Position numbers and translations under genes: made by a program. From Catenuloplanes indicus (GTDB lineage: Bacteria; Actinomycetota; Actinomycetes; Mycobacteriales; Micromonosporaceae): 64,000 nt of DNA. The stretch spans positions 1,488,001 to 1,552,000 of the forward strand of contig NZ_JAUSUZ010000001.1 of the NCBI RefSeq assembly GCF_030813715.1. Reading direction: 5' to 3'. The notes under the pieces were generated by a model. That model worked only from the letters and a program-made list of their open reading frames with translations. It had not been told where the DNA came from and ran no database searches. Positions 9,145 through 16,415 of the stretch are shown here, one piece after another (position 1 is the stretch's first letter; each line of letters opens with the position of its first letter).

Positions 9145-9189
9145 ACCCCTTTGCGCGTGTACGGCCCCCCGCACTCACCCGGGCGGACG

Positions 9190-9195
9190 TAGGCT
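9190..9195 (+). promoter_or_regulatory. -10 box TAGGCT for the hydrolase gene
   Basis: TAGGCT lies 7 nt before ATG 9203 without a ribosome site, consistent with a leaderless transcript. Confidence 0.6.
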
Positions 9196-9202
9196 CGGCG
9201 GC

Positions 9203-10075
9203 ATGACGACGCAGACGCGGACGCTCGCCGTGCCGGGCGCCGAACTGGCCTATGACGTGCGCGGGCCGCTGCCCACCGCGGACGGCCGGCCGGTACTGCT
9301 GATGATCGGCCAGCCGATGACGGCCGACGGCTTCGAGGCGCTTGCCGGTCACTTCCCGGACCGGACCGTGGTCACCTACGACCCGCGCGGGCTCGGCCGC
9401 AGCGTGCGCACCGACGGCGAGGTGACGCACACGCCGCAGCGGCAGGCGGCGGACCTGCACCTGCTGATCGAGGCGCTCGGCGCCGGGCCGGTCGAGATCT
9501 TCGCCAGCAGCGGCGGCGCGGTGACCGGGCTGGAGCTGGTCACCCGGTACCCCGGCGACGTGCGCACGCTGGTCGCCCACGAGCCACCGATCAACTCGGT
9601 GCTGCCGGACGCGGCCGCGGCCGAGCGGGCGCGGAACGGGTTCCACGACGCGTACCAGAAGAGCGGCTGGGGCGCCGGGATGGCCGCGTTCATACTGATG
9701 ACGTCCTGGCAGGGCGAGTTCACCGAGGACTACTTCGCCCAGCCCGCGCCGGACCCGGCCGCGTTCGGCATGCCGGCCGAGGACGACGGCACCCGGGAGG
9801 ACCCGCTGCTGTCCGCGGCGTCGTGGGCGATCACCGACTACCGGCCGGACGTGGCCGCGCTGACCGCCGCGCCGGCCCGGGTGGTGATCGCGGTCGGCGA
9901 GGAGACCGGTGACACGTACACCGGCCGGACCGCGCTGGCCACCGCGGCGCTGCTCGGCCAGGGCGCGACCGTGTTCCCGAGCCACCACGGCGGCTTCCTC
10001 GGCGGCGAGTTCGGCTACGCCGGCAAGCCACCGGAGTTCGCCGCCCGGCTGCGCGAGGTCCTCGACAACGCCTGA
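9203..10075 (+). CDS. Alpha/beta hydrolase
   Basis: 290-residue alpha/beta-hydrolase fold enzyme, cytoplasmic (no signal). The oxyanion region is LLMIGQPMTADGF, and the strand YDPRGLGRS is typical of the esterase/haloperoxidase branch. The nucleophile elbow reads FASSGGAVTGLE near residue 100, with Ser as nucleophile. The C-terminal catalytic His is probably in FPSHHGGFLGGEF near residue 260, and the acid residue is likely in VIAVGEETGD. The substrate is not predictable. It is convergent with the SDR gene and separated from it by a strong hairpin at 10094-10119. Confidence 0.88.
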   Translation: MTTQTRTLAVPGAELAYDVRGPLPTADGRPVLLMIGQPMTADGFEALAGHFPDRTVVTYDPRGLGRSVRTDGEVTHTPQRQAADLHLLIEALGAGPVEIFASSGGAVTGLELVTRYPGDVRTLVAHEPPINSVLPDAAAAERARNGFHDAYQKSGWGAGMAAFILMTSWQGEFTEDYFAQPAPDPAAFGMPAEDDGTREDPLLSAASWAITDYRPDVAALTAAPARVVIAVGEETGDTYTGRTALATAALLGQGATVFPSHHGGFLGGEFGYAGKPPEFAARLREVLDNA

Positions 10076-10093
10076 CGTGCACGGACGGGTCGC

Positions 10094-10119
10094 GGCCTGC
10101 CCGCCACCGCGGGCAGGCC
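10094..10119. terminator. Bidirectional terminator hairpin
   Basis: Perfect 11-bp stem GGCCTGCCCGC / GCGGGCAGGCC with a CACC loop, between the convergent hydrolase and SDR genes. There is no T-run, as is usual in these genomes. Confidence 0.75.
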
Positions 10120-10129
10120 GGATGCCGGC

Positions 10130-10954
10130 TCAGCGGACCGGGTACAGCTCGCGGCGCCATTCGTCGTACTCCGCGTCGGTGGCCTGGCGTGCGCGGGCGA
10201 AGTCGTGCGCGTCCCCGCCCACCCGCCAGCGGAACCGGCCGGTGTCGTCCACGGCCGCCTCGTGCACCGCGGCGGCCACCTCGGCGTCCGTCGCGAGGTA
10301 GCCGGGCGGCGGCGCGACCTCGAAGGACGCCACCCGCTGCGCGACGTATCCGGCGTACGGCGGCGGGACCTCGGCGGCGCCGAACCGCGCGGTGGTCTGT
10401 GCCATGAAGCCGGTGGTGGTCACCATGCCCGGCTCGACCACGGTGACCACCACGTTCTGCGTGGCCAGCTCGTAGCTGACGCCCTCGGAGAACGCCTGCA
10501 GCGCGCTCTTGGACGCGCCGTACGCGGCCATCAGCGGGGTCGGGACGGTGGCGGCGCTGGAGGTGACGTTGACGACCCGGCCGCCGCCCTGCCGGCGGAA
10601 ATGCGGCAGCGCGGCGCGGATGACACGCATCGGCCCGTACAGGTTCGTCGCGAAGACGTCCTCGATGACGGACTCCGGCGTGCCCTCGAAGACCGCGAAC
10701 AGACCCGCGCCGGCGTTGTTGACCACGCAGTCCAGCCGGTCGAAACGGTCGACCGCCGCGGTCACGGCCGCCTCGGCCGAGGCGGCGTCGCGGACGTCGA
10801 GCGCGGTGACGAGCAGCCGCTCGTGCGGCGCCTCGTCCCACCGGGACGGGTCCCGCAGCGTGGCGACGACGTTCCACCCCTCGGCGAGGAACCGGCGGAC
10901 CGCGGCGCGGCCGAAGCCGGACGAGCTGCCGGTGATGAGCACGGTCTGGGACAT
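10130..10954 (-). CDS. Short-chain dehydrogenase/reductase
   Basis: 274-residue classical SDR using NAD(P)H. The cofactor loop TGSSSGFG sits at residues 8-15, the NNAGAG motif near residue 85, the catalytic Ser in VTSSAAT and the pair YGASKSAL (Tyr/Lys) near residue 155. ATG 10954 has a good ribosome site (GGAGG, 6-nt spacing); an upstream in-frame start would run through the operator and is rejected. It is divergent from a TetR regulator, with a palindromic operator covering its promoter, so TetR-controlled expression is likely. The substrate is unknown; this subgroup acts on small ketones or alcohols. Confidence 0.9.
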   Translation of the reverse strand: MSQTVLITGSSSGFGRAAVRRFLAEGWNVVATLRDPSRWDEAPHERLLVTALDVRDAASAEAAVTAAVDRFDRLDCVVNNAGAGLFAVFEGTPESVIEDVFATNLYGPMRVIRAALPHFRRQGGGRVVNVTSSAATVPTPLMAAYGASKSALQAFSEGVSYELATQNVVVTVVEPGMVTTTGFMAQTTARFGAAEVPPPYAGYVAQRVASFEVAPPPGYLATDAEVAAAVHEAAVDDTGRFRWRVGGDAHDFARARQATDAEYDEWRRELYPVR

Positions 10955-10973
10955 GGCTGACCTCCGTCGATAA

Positions 10974-11035
10974 CTGTACGCCGTAAATGTACGGCGTACA
11001 GGAGAGGACTGTAGAGCACATTCCTGTACGGTGTA
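10974..11035. promoter_or_regulatory. TetR operator: perfect 12-4-12 palindrome plus second half-site
   Basis: Arms CTGTACGCCGTA (10974-10985) and TACGGCGTACAG (10990-11001) are perfect inverted repeats with a 4-nt centre. A near-copy of the arm, CTGTACGGTGTA at 11024-11035, overlaps the -10 (11034-11039) of the tetR gene. The palindrome also contains TACAGT on the minus strand (10979 to 10974), a plausible -10 for the SDR gene. One repressor could thus shut both divergent promoters. Confidence 0.8.
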
Positions 11036-11039
11036 AAGT
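11034..11039 (+). promoter_or_regulatory. -10 box TAAAGT of the tetR gene
   Basis: TAAAGT lies 6 nt before GTG 11046, giving a leaderless transcript. It overlaps the second operator-like half-site, which implies autorepression. Confidence 0.65.
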
Positions 11040-11045
11040 GATTCC

Positions 11046-11684
11046 GTGAGTCCACGACCGCCCGCCGCCGAACGCCTCGACCGCGGCCAGATCCTCAGCG
11101 GCGCGATGGCGATCGCCGACCGGGACGGCGTCGACGCGCTGTCCCTGCGCAAGCTCGCCGCCGACCTCAAGGTCACGCCGATGGCGCTCTACTGGCACTT
11201 CAAGGACAAGGACGCGCTGCTCGACGCGCTGGTCGAGGCGGTGCTCGCCGAGGTCGACACGCCGACCGGCGGCGATCTGCGGGCGACCGCGACCGCGCTG
11301 CTGCGAGGGCTGCGCGCGCACCCGGGACTGGCCGCGATCACCGCGATCCGGTTCATGCGGACGGACTCCGGGATCGCGCTGTCCGAGCGCACCATCGGCC
11401 TGCTCCGCGCCGCGGGCCACTCCCCGGTCGCGGCGGCACAGCTGAGCACGTTCCTGCTCAACGGCATCGTCGGGCTGGCCATGAACCGCCCCGGCGACCT
11501 GGCCGAGCCCGACCCGGTGATCCGGGAACGACTGATCACCGCGAAACGGGGCCGGCTCAAGTCGCTGGACCCGGCCGCCTTCCCGAATCTCACCGAGACC
11601 GCGGACCACTTCCTCGCCCTGGACGACGAGGAGGGCTACTACGCACGTGGCCTCGATTACGTGCTGGCCGGCACCCGGCGGTAG
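11046..11684 (+). CDS. TetR family transcriptional regulator
   Basis: 212-residue one-component repressor. The N-terminal helix-turn-helix spans residues 15-60 (DGVDALSLRKLAADLKVTP, then MALYWHFKDKDALLDAL), a textbook TetR DNA-binding domain. The C-terminal ligand domain is of the TetR_C type seen in regulators of small-molecule detoxification genes. GTG 11046 is fixed by the -10 at 11034-11039. It is divergent from the SDR gene and its likely operator lies between them, so it probably represses the SDR gene and itself. The ligand may be the SDR substrate (inference). Confidence 0.92.
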   Translation: MSPRPPAAERLDRGQILSGAMAIADRDGVDALSLRKLAADLKVTPMALYWHFKDKDALLDALVEAVLAEVDTPTGGDLRATATALLRGLRAHPGLAAITAIRFMRTDSGIALSERTIGLLRAAGHSPVAAAQLSTFLLNGIVGLAMNRPGDLAEPDPVIRERLITAKRGRLKSLDPAAFPNLTETADHFLALDDEEGYYARGLDYVLAGTRR

Positions 11685-11695
11685 TCGGCGGCCGA

Positions 11696-11701
11696 TACGG
11701 T
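11696..11701 (+). promoter_or_regulatory. -10 box TACGGT, leaderless start
   Basis: TACGGT lies 7 nt before ATG 11709, only 12 nt after the tetR stop, so the next gene has its own promoter. Confidence 0.55.
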
Positions 11702-11708
11702 GCTGCGC

Positions 11709-12653
11709 ATGGATCTGGACGACATCGCGGGCCGGCTGGGCGTGCCGGCCGAGGAGATCGCACGGGTGGACCGGCTCGCCGGCGGCCGTCCGTCCGCGCC
11801 GCTGCCGGACCGAGCGGACGCGCCCGCGCTGCTGGACCGGCTCGCGGTGCGGCCGGACGACGCCGAGGAGATCATGGCGGGCTGGCCGGATCCCGGCTCG
11901 GAGCTGTGGACGCCGGAGCTGCGCTGGCTGCTGGACCGGTCGATCGCGCTGGTTCGCGCGGATCTCGGCGGCTACGAGTGGCTGACCCCCGGTCCGGAGC
12001 TGCCGCGCGACCGGGGCCCGGCCTGGCGGCACCTGTACGTGTACGCCTACCTGGCGCTGACCGGCGTCGTCCTGGACTACCACCGCGCGCACGGCGTACC
12101 CGAGGCGGTGTCCTGGGCGACGCTGGCCGACCTGGGCCGCAACCTCGCCGTCGACCGGCGGATGAACCGGGAGGGCTGGCCGGTGATGCAGGCCTGGCTG
12201 ACGCTGCACGTGCGCGGCGGCCTCTACGAGCTGGGCCGGCTGCAGCACCACCGCGGCGACGGCACGATCGGCCTGCACATCCCGGACGCGGGACCGCTCA
12301 CCCCGGAGGCGATCTCGGCGTCGCTGGACGAGGGCCGCGCGTTCTTCCCACGGCACTTCCCGGACGAGACGTACACCGCGTTCTCCTGCGGCTCCTGGCT
12401 GCTCGACCCGCAGCTGCGCGAGTACCTGCCGGCGGACTCGAACATCATCCGGTTCCAGGACCGGTTCACGCTCGACGCGTACGAGGAGCCGGAGGGCGTG
12501 GACGCGGATCTCGAGGTGCGCCGCTTCGTGTTCCGCACGCTGACCACGCCGCTGGACCGGCTGCCGCGCGACACCGTCCTGCAACGCGCGATCGTCGACC
12601 ACCTGAGGTCCGGCCGGCACTGGCAGTGGCGCCGCGGCACCTTCCCGATCTGA
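11709..12653 (+). CDS. Acyltransferase domain-containing protein (DUF5596-like)
   Basis: 314-residue protein of the actinobacterial group annotated as acyltransferase domain-containing, with an N-terminal helical domain and a GNAT-like C-terminal half. Recognisable family stretches are SWATLADLGRNLAVDRRMN (about residue 138), LHVRGGLYELGRLQ (about 160) and CGSWLLDPQLREYLPADSN (about 230), ending in RFVFRT. The biochemical reaction is not established. No signal peptide or membrane segment is visible, so it is cytoplasmic. ATG 11709 follows a leaderless-type -10. It lies between tetR and the hybrid kinase gene without an obvious link to either. Confidence 0.8.
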   Translation: MDLDDIAGRLGVPAEEIARVDRLAGGRPSAPLPDRADAPALLDRLAVRPDDAEEIMAGWPDPGSELWTPELRWLLDRSIALVRADLGGYEWLTPGPELPRDRGPAWRHLYVYAYLALTGVVLDYHRAHGVPEAVSWATLADLGRNLAVDRRMNREGWPVMQAWLTLHVRGGLYELGRLQHHRGDGTIGLHIPDAGPLTPEAISASLDEGRAFFPRHFPDETYTAFSCGSWLLDPQLREYLPADSNIIRFQDRFTLDAYEEPEGVDADLEVRRFVFRTLTTPLDRLPRDTVLQRAIVDHLRSGRHWQWRRGTFPI

Positions 12654-12675
12654 TCGGAAGGGTCGCTAGTCCGGA

Positions 12676-12681
12676 TAAAAT
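12676..12681 (+). promoter_or_regulatory. -10 box TAAAAT, leaderless start
   Basis: TAAAAT, the most AT-rich -10 in the window, lies 7 nt before ATG 12689. It sets the start of the hybrid kinase. Confidence 0.65.
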
Positions 12682-12688
12682 TTCGCAC

Positions 12689-14011
12689 ATGTCGGATTTG
12701 TCGGCACAGACGCCGCCGAAGATCGACTTTGAGTCGCTCTTCGGCGCGCTGCCCGCGCTGTTCCTGGTCCTCGATCCGCAGTTCCGGATCATCGCGGTCA
12801 ACGACGCCTACCTGGCGGCCACACTGACCCAGCGGGCGAAGATCCTGGGCCGCTACATCTTCGACGCGTTCCCGGACAACCCCGGCGATCCGGAGGCGAC
12901 CGGCGTCGCGAACCTCCGCGCCTCGCTGGAACGCGCCGCGCGGACGCTCCGGCCGGACAGCATGGCCGTGCAGAAGTACGACGTGGCCGACCCGGACGGG
13001 AACGGCTTCGTGGAACGCTACTGGAGCCCGCGCAACGTGCCGATCACCGACGCGCACGGCAGGCTCGCGTACATCGTCCACCAGGTCGAGGACGTAACCG
13101 AGTTCGTCCAGCTCCAGCGGCAGGGCGTGCGGCAGACCGTGGAGCTGGAGGAGTGGGCCGGGCAGATGCAGGCGGTGATCCTGCGCCGCTCGCAGGATCT
13201 GCACGAGGCGAACCGGCTGCTGCGCGCGGCCGACGACGCGAAGAACGACTTCCTGTCCCGGGTCAGCCACGAGCTGCGTACGGGTACGGCCAGCATCTCC
13301 ATCGGCCGGCGCCCCGGCGGCACGCTGCGCATCCGGGTGGTGGACACCGGCCGCGGCATTCCGCCGGACGCGGTCGGCAAGCTGTTCACGCCGTTCGAGC
13401 GCCTGGACGCGGCCCGGGCCGGCTTCGAGGGCACCGGGCTCGGCCTCGCGCTCTCCCGCCACCTGGCCCTCGGCATGGGCGGCACGCTGGACGTGTCCAG
13501 CATCCCCGGGCGCGGCAGCACGTTCCGGATCGACCTGCCGATCACCACCGCGACCGGCCGCGAGGCCCAGCAGGTGAGCGCGGCGAGCCTGGAGACCCGG
13601 TCGTATGACGGCCCGTGCACCGTGCTCTACGTCGAGGACGTCGCGGAGAACCTGACCCTGGTCGAGCAGATGCTCGCCCGCCGCCCGTCGGTGACGCTGA
13701 TCGGCGCGATGCTGGCGCAGACCGGGCTCGACCTGGCGCACGCGCACCGGCCGGACCTGATCCTGCTGGACCTGCATCTGCCGGACATGCCCGGCGAGGC
13801 GCTGCTGGAGCTGCTGCGCGCCGACCCGGCCACCCGCGACATCCCGGTCGTGGTGCTCAGCGCGGACGCCACCCAGCACCACGTCGACGCGCTGCACGCG
13901 TGCGGCGTCGCCGCCTACCTCACCAAGCCGATCGCGATGCGCGACCTGCTGGACACGCTCGACACGCTGCTCGCCGCGCCGACCGGTGCAGCGCCCGCGA
14001 TCCCGGTGTGA
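12689..14011 (+). CDS. PAS hybrid histidine kinase with internal deletion, receiver domain intact
   Basis: 440-residue cytoplasmic signalling protein. A PAS domain (about 15-135; LFGALPALFLVLDPQFRI) is followed by a coiled segment and the H-box FLSRVSHELRT (about 190-200). Directly after this the sequence jumps to SIGRRPGGTLRIRVVDTGRGIP, the G1-box region of an HATPase. The second HisKA helix and the N-box part of the ATPase, about 130 residues, are missing while the frame is kept. G2 (FEGTGLGLALSRH) is present. The C-terminal receiver (about 312-430) looks complete, with phospho-acceptor Asp in LILLDLHLPDMPG, VVVLSADAT and YLTKPI. ATP binding and autokinase activity are therefore doubtful, while the receiver may still work. 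The junction contains a GTACGGGTACGG tandem. Confidence 0.85.
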   Translation: MSDLSAQTPPKIDFESLFGALPALFLVLDPQFRIIAVNDAYLAATLTQRAKILGRYIFDAFPDNPGDPEATGVANLRASLERAARTLRPDSMAVQKYDVADPDGNGFVERYWSPRNVPITDAHGRLAYIVHQVEDVTEFVQLQRQGVRQTVELEEWAGQMQAVILRRSQDLHEANRLLRAADDAKNDFLSRVSHELRTGTASISIGRRPGGTLRIRVVDTGRGIPPDAVGKLFTPFERLDAARAGFEGTGLGLALSRHLALGMGGTLDVSSIPGRGSTFRIDLPITTATGREAQQVSAASLETRSYDGPCTVLYVEDVAENLTLVEQMLARRPSVTLIGAMLAQTGLDLAHAHRPDLILLDLHLPDMPGEALLELLRADPATRDIPVVVLSADATQHHVDALHACGVAAYLTKPIAMRDLLDTLDTLLAAPTGAAPAIPV

Positions 14012-14012
14012 G

Positions 14013-14579
14013 TCACTGACCGGTACGGCCGTCGACGCACTCGCGGAGCAGGTCCGCGTGGCCGCAGTGGCGGGCGTACTCCTCGATCATGTGGATCAGG
14101 ACGTCGCGGACCGCGACCGGGTCGCCGTGCGCGGTGGTCTTCTCGGTGCCGAGGTCGGCCTCGGTGATCGCGTCCAGCCAGGCGTCCGCGTCGGCGACCT
14201 GCGCACGCCAGGACGCGAACGCGTCCGCGACCGCCTCCGGCGTGCCGGCCGCGTCGTTGAAGTCGAGGTCGTCGTCGTCCGGGCTCCAGTAGATCCGCGG
14301 TACGTCGCGGTGGCCGCGCAGCACCCGGTGGAACCAGTTGTGCTCCACCCGGGCCATGTGCCGGACCAGGCCGAGCAGGCTCATCGTGGACGGCGGCACG
14401 GAACGCGTGGCCAGCTGCTCCGGCGTCAGGTCGCGGCACTTGAGGTCCAGCGTGAGCCGGTAGTTCGTCAGGTACTCCCGGATCGTGGCCAGCTCACCGA
14501 CCGGGTTGCCCTGGGTGCGCGGATCGTCCGCCGGCTCGGCCCACATCCCGCCGAAGCCCACCACATGCTGTTCCGCCAT
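14013..14579 (-). CDS. DinB/DUF664 family protein
   Basis: 188-residue member of the DinB four-helix superfamily (DUF664 branch), usually a metal-binding protein and sometimes a mycothiol- or bacillithiol-dependent S-transferase. The predicted metal-site histidines are in LVRHMARVEHNWFHRVL (about 65-80) and EEYARHCGHADLLREC (about 165-180). ATG 14579 gives MAEQHVVGFGG; a longer upstream frame is arginine/proline-rich and rejected. It is convergent with the hybrid kinase gene, with one base between the two stops. A CATCGT sequence 6 nt upstream could be a weak -10. The substrate is unknown. Confidence 0.85.
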   Translation of the reverse strand: MAEQHVVGFGGMWAEPADDPRTQGNPVGELATIREYLTNYRLTLDLKCRDLTPEQLATRSVPPSTMSLLGLVRHMARVEHNWFHRVLRGHRDVPRIYWSPDDDDLDFNDAAGTPEAVADAFASWRAQVADADAWLDAITEADLGTEKTTAHGDPVAVRDVLIHMIEEYARHCGHADLLRECVDGRTGQ

Positions 14580-14703
14580 CCCGCCACGATGCCGCGTCCG
14601 TTCCGCGTACACAACGGGATTTCGCGGTCCTGGAAGCGACCACCCACCGGCCGGTGCCCGCGGGAGCACCGGAACTCAGCCACGCCGGAAGCGGGACCAT
14701 GAA

Positions 14704-16401
14704 TCAGAAGGCGGTTCTTCGCACCAGCGCCCACTCGTGGTCGTCGTCCGGCGTGCAGGGGAAGAGCGTGAGGCGCGGGCCGGCGCCGGAGACGTCGAGG
14801 CACATGCCGGTCGCGGTGTTGCGCAGCCAGTAGTGACGGCGCCCGCCCGAGTCCAGCCGCGGCTCCAACCGGAAGTGCTGGTTGTCCTGCTCGAAGCAGG
14901 TCATCTCGCTGACCTCGGCGCCCGGGTCGACCCCGCCGGCGCCGGGCACGTCGACGCACAGGTCGTCGGCCACGTTCTGGATCCAGTAGCGGTGGTAGCC
15001 GTCACCGTCGACGCCGCGCGGGACGAACCGCCACTCCTGGTTGTCGGCCTCGGCCGGCCGGCAGGTATAGCGTTCGACCGGCCCGTCCATCGCGCCGGGC
15101 CCGCCGAACGGGATGTCCACGCAGTCGCCGGTGCGCAGGTTGACGATGAAGTACGGACCGGAGACCATGGCCGGCCCGTCCGCCGCGGTGATCACCGGCT
15201 GATCGGCCGCCGCCTCCGTCGGCCGGGGCGGCGCGGACGTGGCCGGCTGCGGCGCGACCGCCAGCGGCCGCACCGCCAGCGTCGCGGACGGCGTGGGCGA
15301 CGCGGCCGTCCCGATGGGCGCGGGCAGGCGCACCGGGCCGGCCTCGGTCCGCGACGGCGGTGGCGGCCCGGCCTGCGGTGTGTCGTCCGTTCCGGAACCC
15401 CGGCCGGACAGCAGCAACGTGCCGGCCGCTCCGCCGATCAGGGCCACCAGCACCACGGCCAGCACCGACTCCAGGATGCGGCCCCGATCGCGGCGCGGCG
15501 CACGCGCCCCGAGCGCGGCCGTGGCCCGGCGCGGCTCCGGCCCGGCCGGCACGGTAGTGGCACCGTCCTCGGCGTCCGGCGGAAGCTGAGCCAGCAGGTC
15601 CAGCAGTTCGGGCGCGGACGGGCGGGCGTCCGGGTCCTTGGCCAGCGCGCGGGCGACGACCGGGCGCAGCGACTCCGGCAGCGCGCGCAGGTCCGGCTCG
15701 CCGGTGAGGACGCGCGCCGCGACCACACCGGCGGGCCCGGCACCGAACACCGCCCGGCCGGTCGCCGCGTACGCGATCACCGCGCCCCAGGAGAACACGT
15801 CCGCGGCCGGCCCGGCCACCCGCCCGGTGCCGTCGAAGCGTTCCGGCGCCAGGTACGCAACCGACCCGGCGACCTGCCCGCTGCCGGTCTGGTCACCCGG
15901 CGCCCCGAGCGGCCGCGCGACCCCGAAGTCGATCACCCTGGGCGTACCGCGCGCGAAGAGCACATTGGACGGTTTCAGATCCCGGTGCACGACCCCGGCG
16001 CCGTGGATCGCCGCGAGCGCGGTGGCCACACCGACCGCGACGCCGTGCAGCTGCGCGCCGGTCAGCGGCCCGCGCCCGGCCACCACGCCGGCCAGGCTCG
16101 GCCCGTCCACGAACTCGACCACCAGGTACGGCGTGGTGTGCTCCGGATCCGCGTCCAGCACCGCCGCGGTGCAGAACGACGGCACCTGCCGCGCCCGCGC
16201 CACCTCACCGCGGAACCGCGCCCGGAACTCCTCCTGCCCCGCCAGCTCCGGCCGGATCACCTTCACCGCGACCGGCTCCCCCGCCGGGTCCCGCGCGAGG
16301 AAGACCGTGCCCATGCCACCCTCGCCGAGCCGCCCCTCGATCCGGTAGCCGCCCAGCTCCCGCGGGTCGTCGGGACGGAGCTGTCCGAGGCGGTCCGGCA
16401 T
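14704..16401 (-). CDS. Membrane Ser/Thr protein kinase with extracellular ricin-type lectin domain
   Basis: 565-residue Hanks-type receptor kinase. The kinase domain spans residues 20-275: glycine loop LGEGGMGTV, Lys in VAVKVI, catalytic HRDLKPSN near residue 138, DFG in VIDFGVARP and LAPERF. A Pro/Ala-rich juxtamembrane stretch leads to one membrane helix (ILESVLAVVLVALIGG, about 309-330), then a Pro/Thr-rich linker. The outside end (about 425-565) is a ricin B-like trefoil with repeats containing GDCVDIPFG, LCVDVPGAGG and MCLDVSGAG. A carbohydrate could therefore be the signal (inference). ATG 16401 follows a -10 at 16410-16415 that overlaps the stop codon of the upstream P450. Confidence 0.93.
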   Translation of the reverse strand: MPDRLGQLRPDDPRELGGYRIEGRLGEGGMGTVFLARDPAGEPVAVKVIRPELAGQEEFRARFRGEVARARQVPSFCTAAVLDADPEHTTPYLVVEFVDGPSLAGVVAGRGPLTGAQLHGVAVGVATALAAIHGAGVVHRDLKPSNVLFARGTPRVIDFGVARPLGAPGDQTGSGQVAGSVAYLAPERFDGTGRVAGPAADVFSWGAVIAYAATGRAVFGAGPAGVVAARVLTGEPDLRALPESLRPVVARALAKDPDARPSAPELLDLLAQLPPDAEDGATTVPAGPEPRRATAALGARAPRRDRGRILESVLAVVLVALIGGAAGTLLLSGRGSGTDDTPQAGPPPPSRTEAGPVRLPAPIGTAASPTPSATLAVRPLAVAPQPATSAPPRPTEAAADQPVITAADGPAMVSGPYFIVNLRTGDCVDIPFGGPGAMDGPVERYTCRPAEADNQEWRFVPRGVDGDGYHRYWIQNVADDLCVDVPGAGGVDPGAEVSEMTCFEQDNQHFRLEPRLDSGGRRHYWLRNTATGMCLDVSGAGPRLTLFPCTPDDDHEWALVRRTAF

Positions 16402-16409
16402 GGAACGCG

Positions 16410-16415
16410 AGACTA
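16410..16415 (-). promoter_or_regulatory. -10 box TAGTCT of the Ser/Thr kinase, overlapping the P450 stop
   Basis: On the minus strand TAGTCT (16415 to 16410) lies 8 nt before ATG 16401. Its first three bases are the TAG stop codon of the P450 gene, so the kinase has a promoter built on the end of the preceding gene. Confidence 0.6.
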
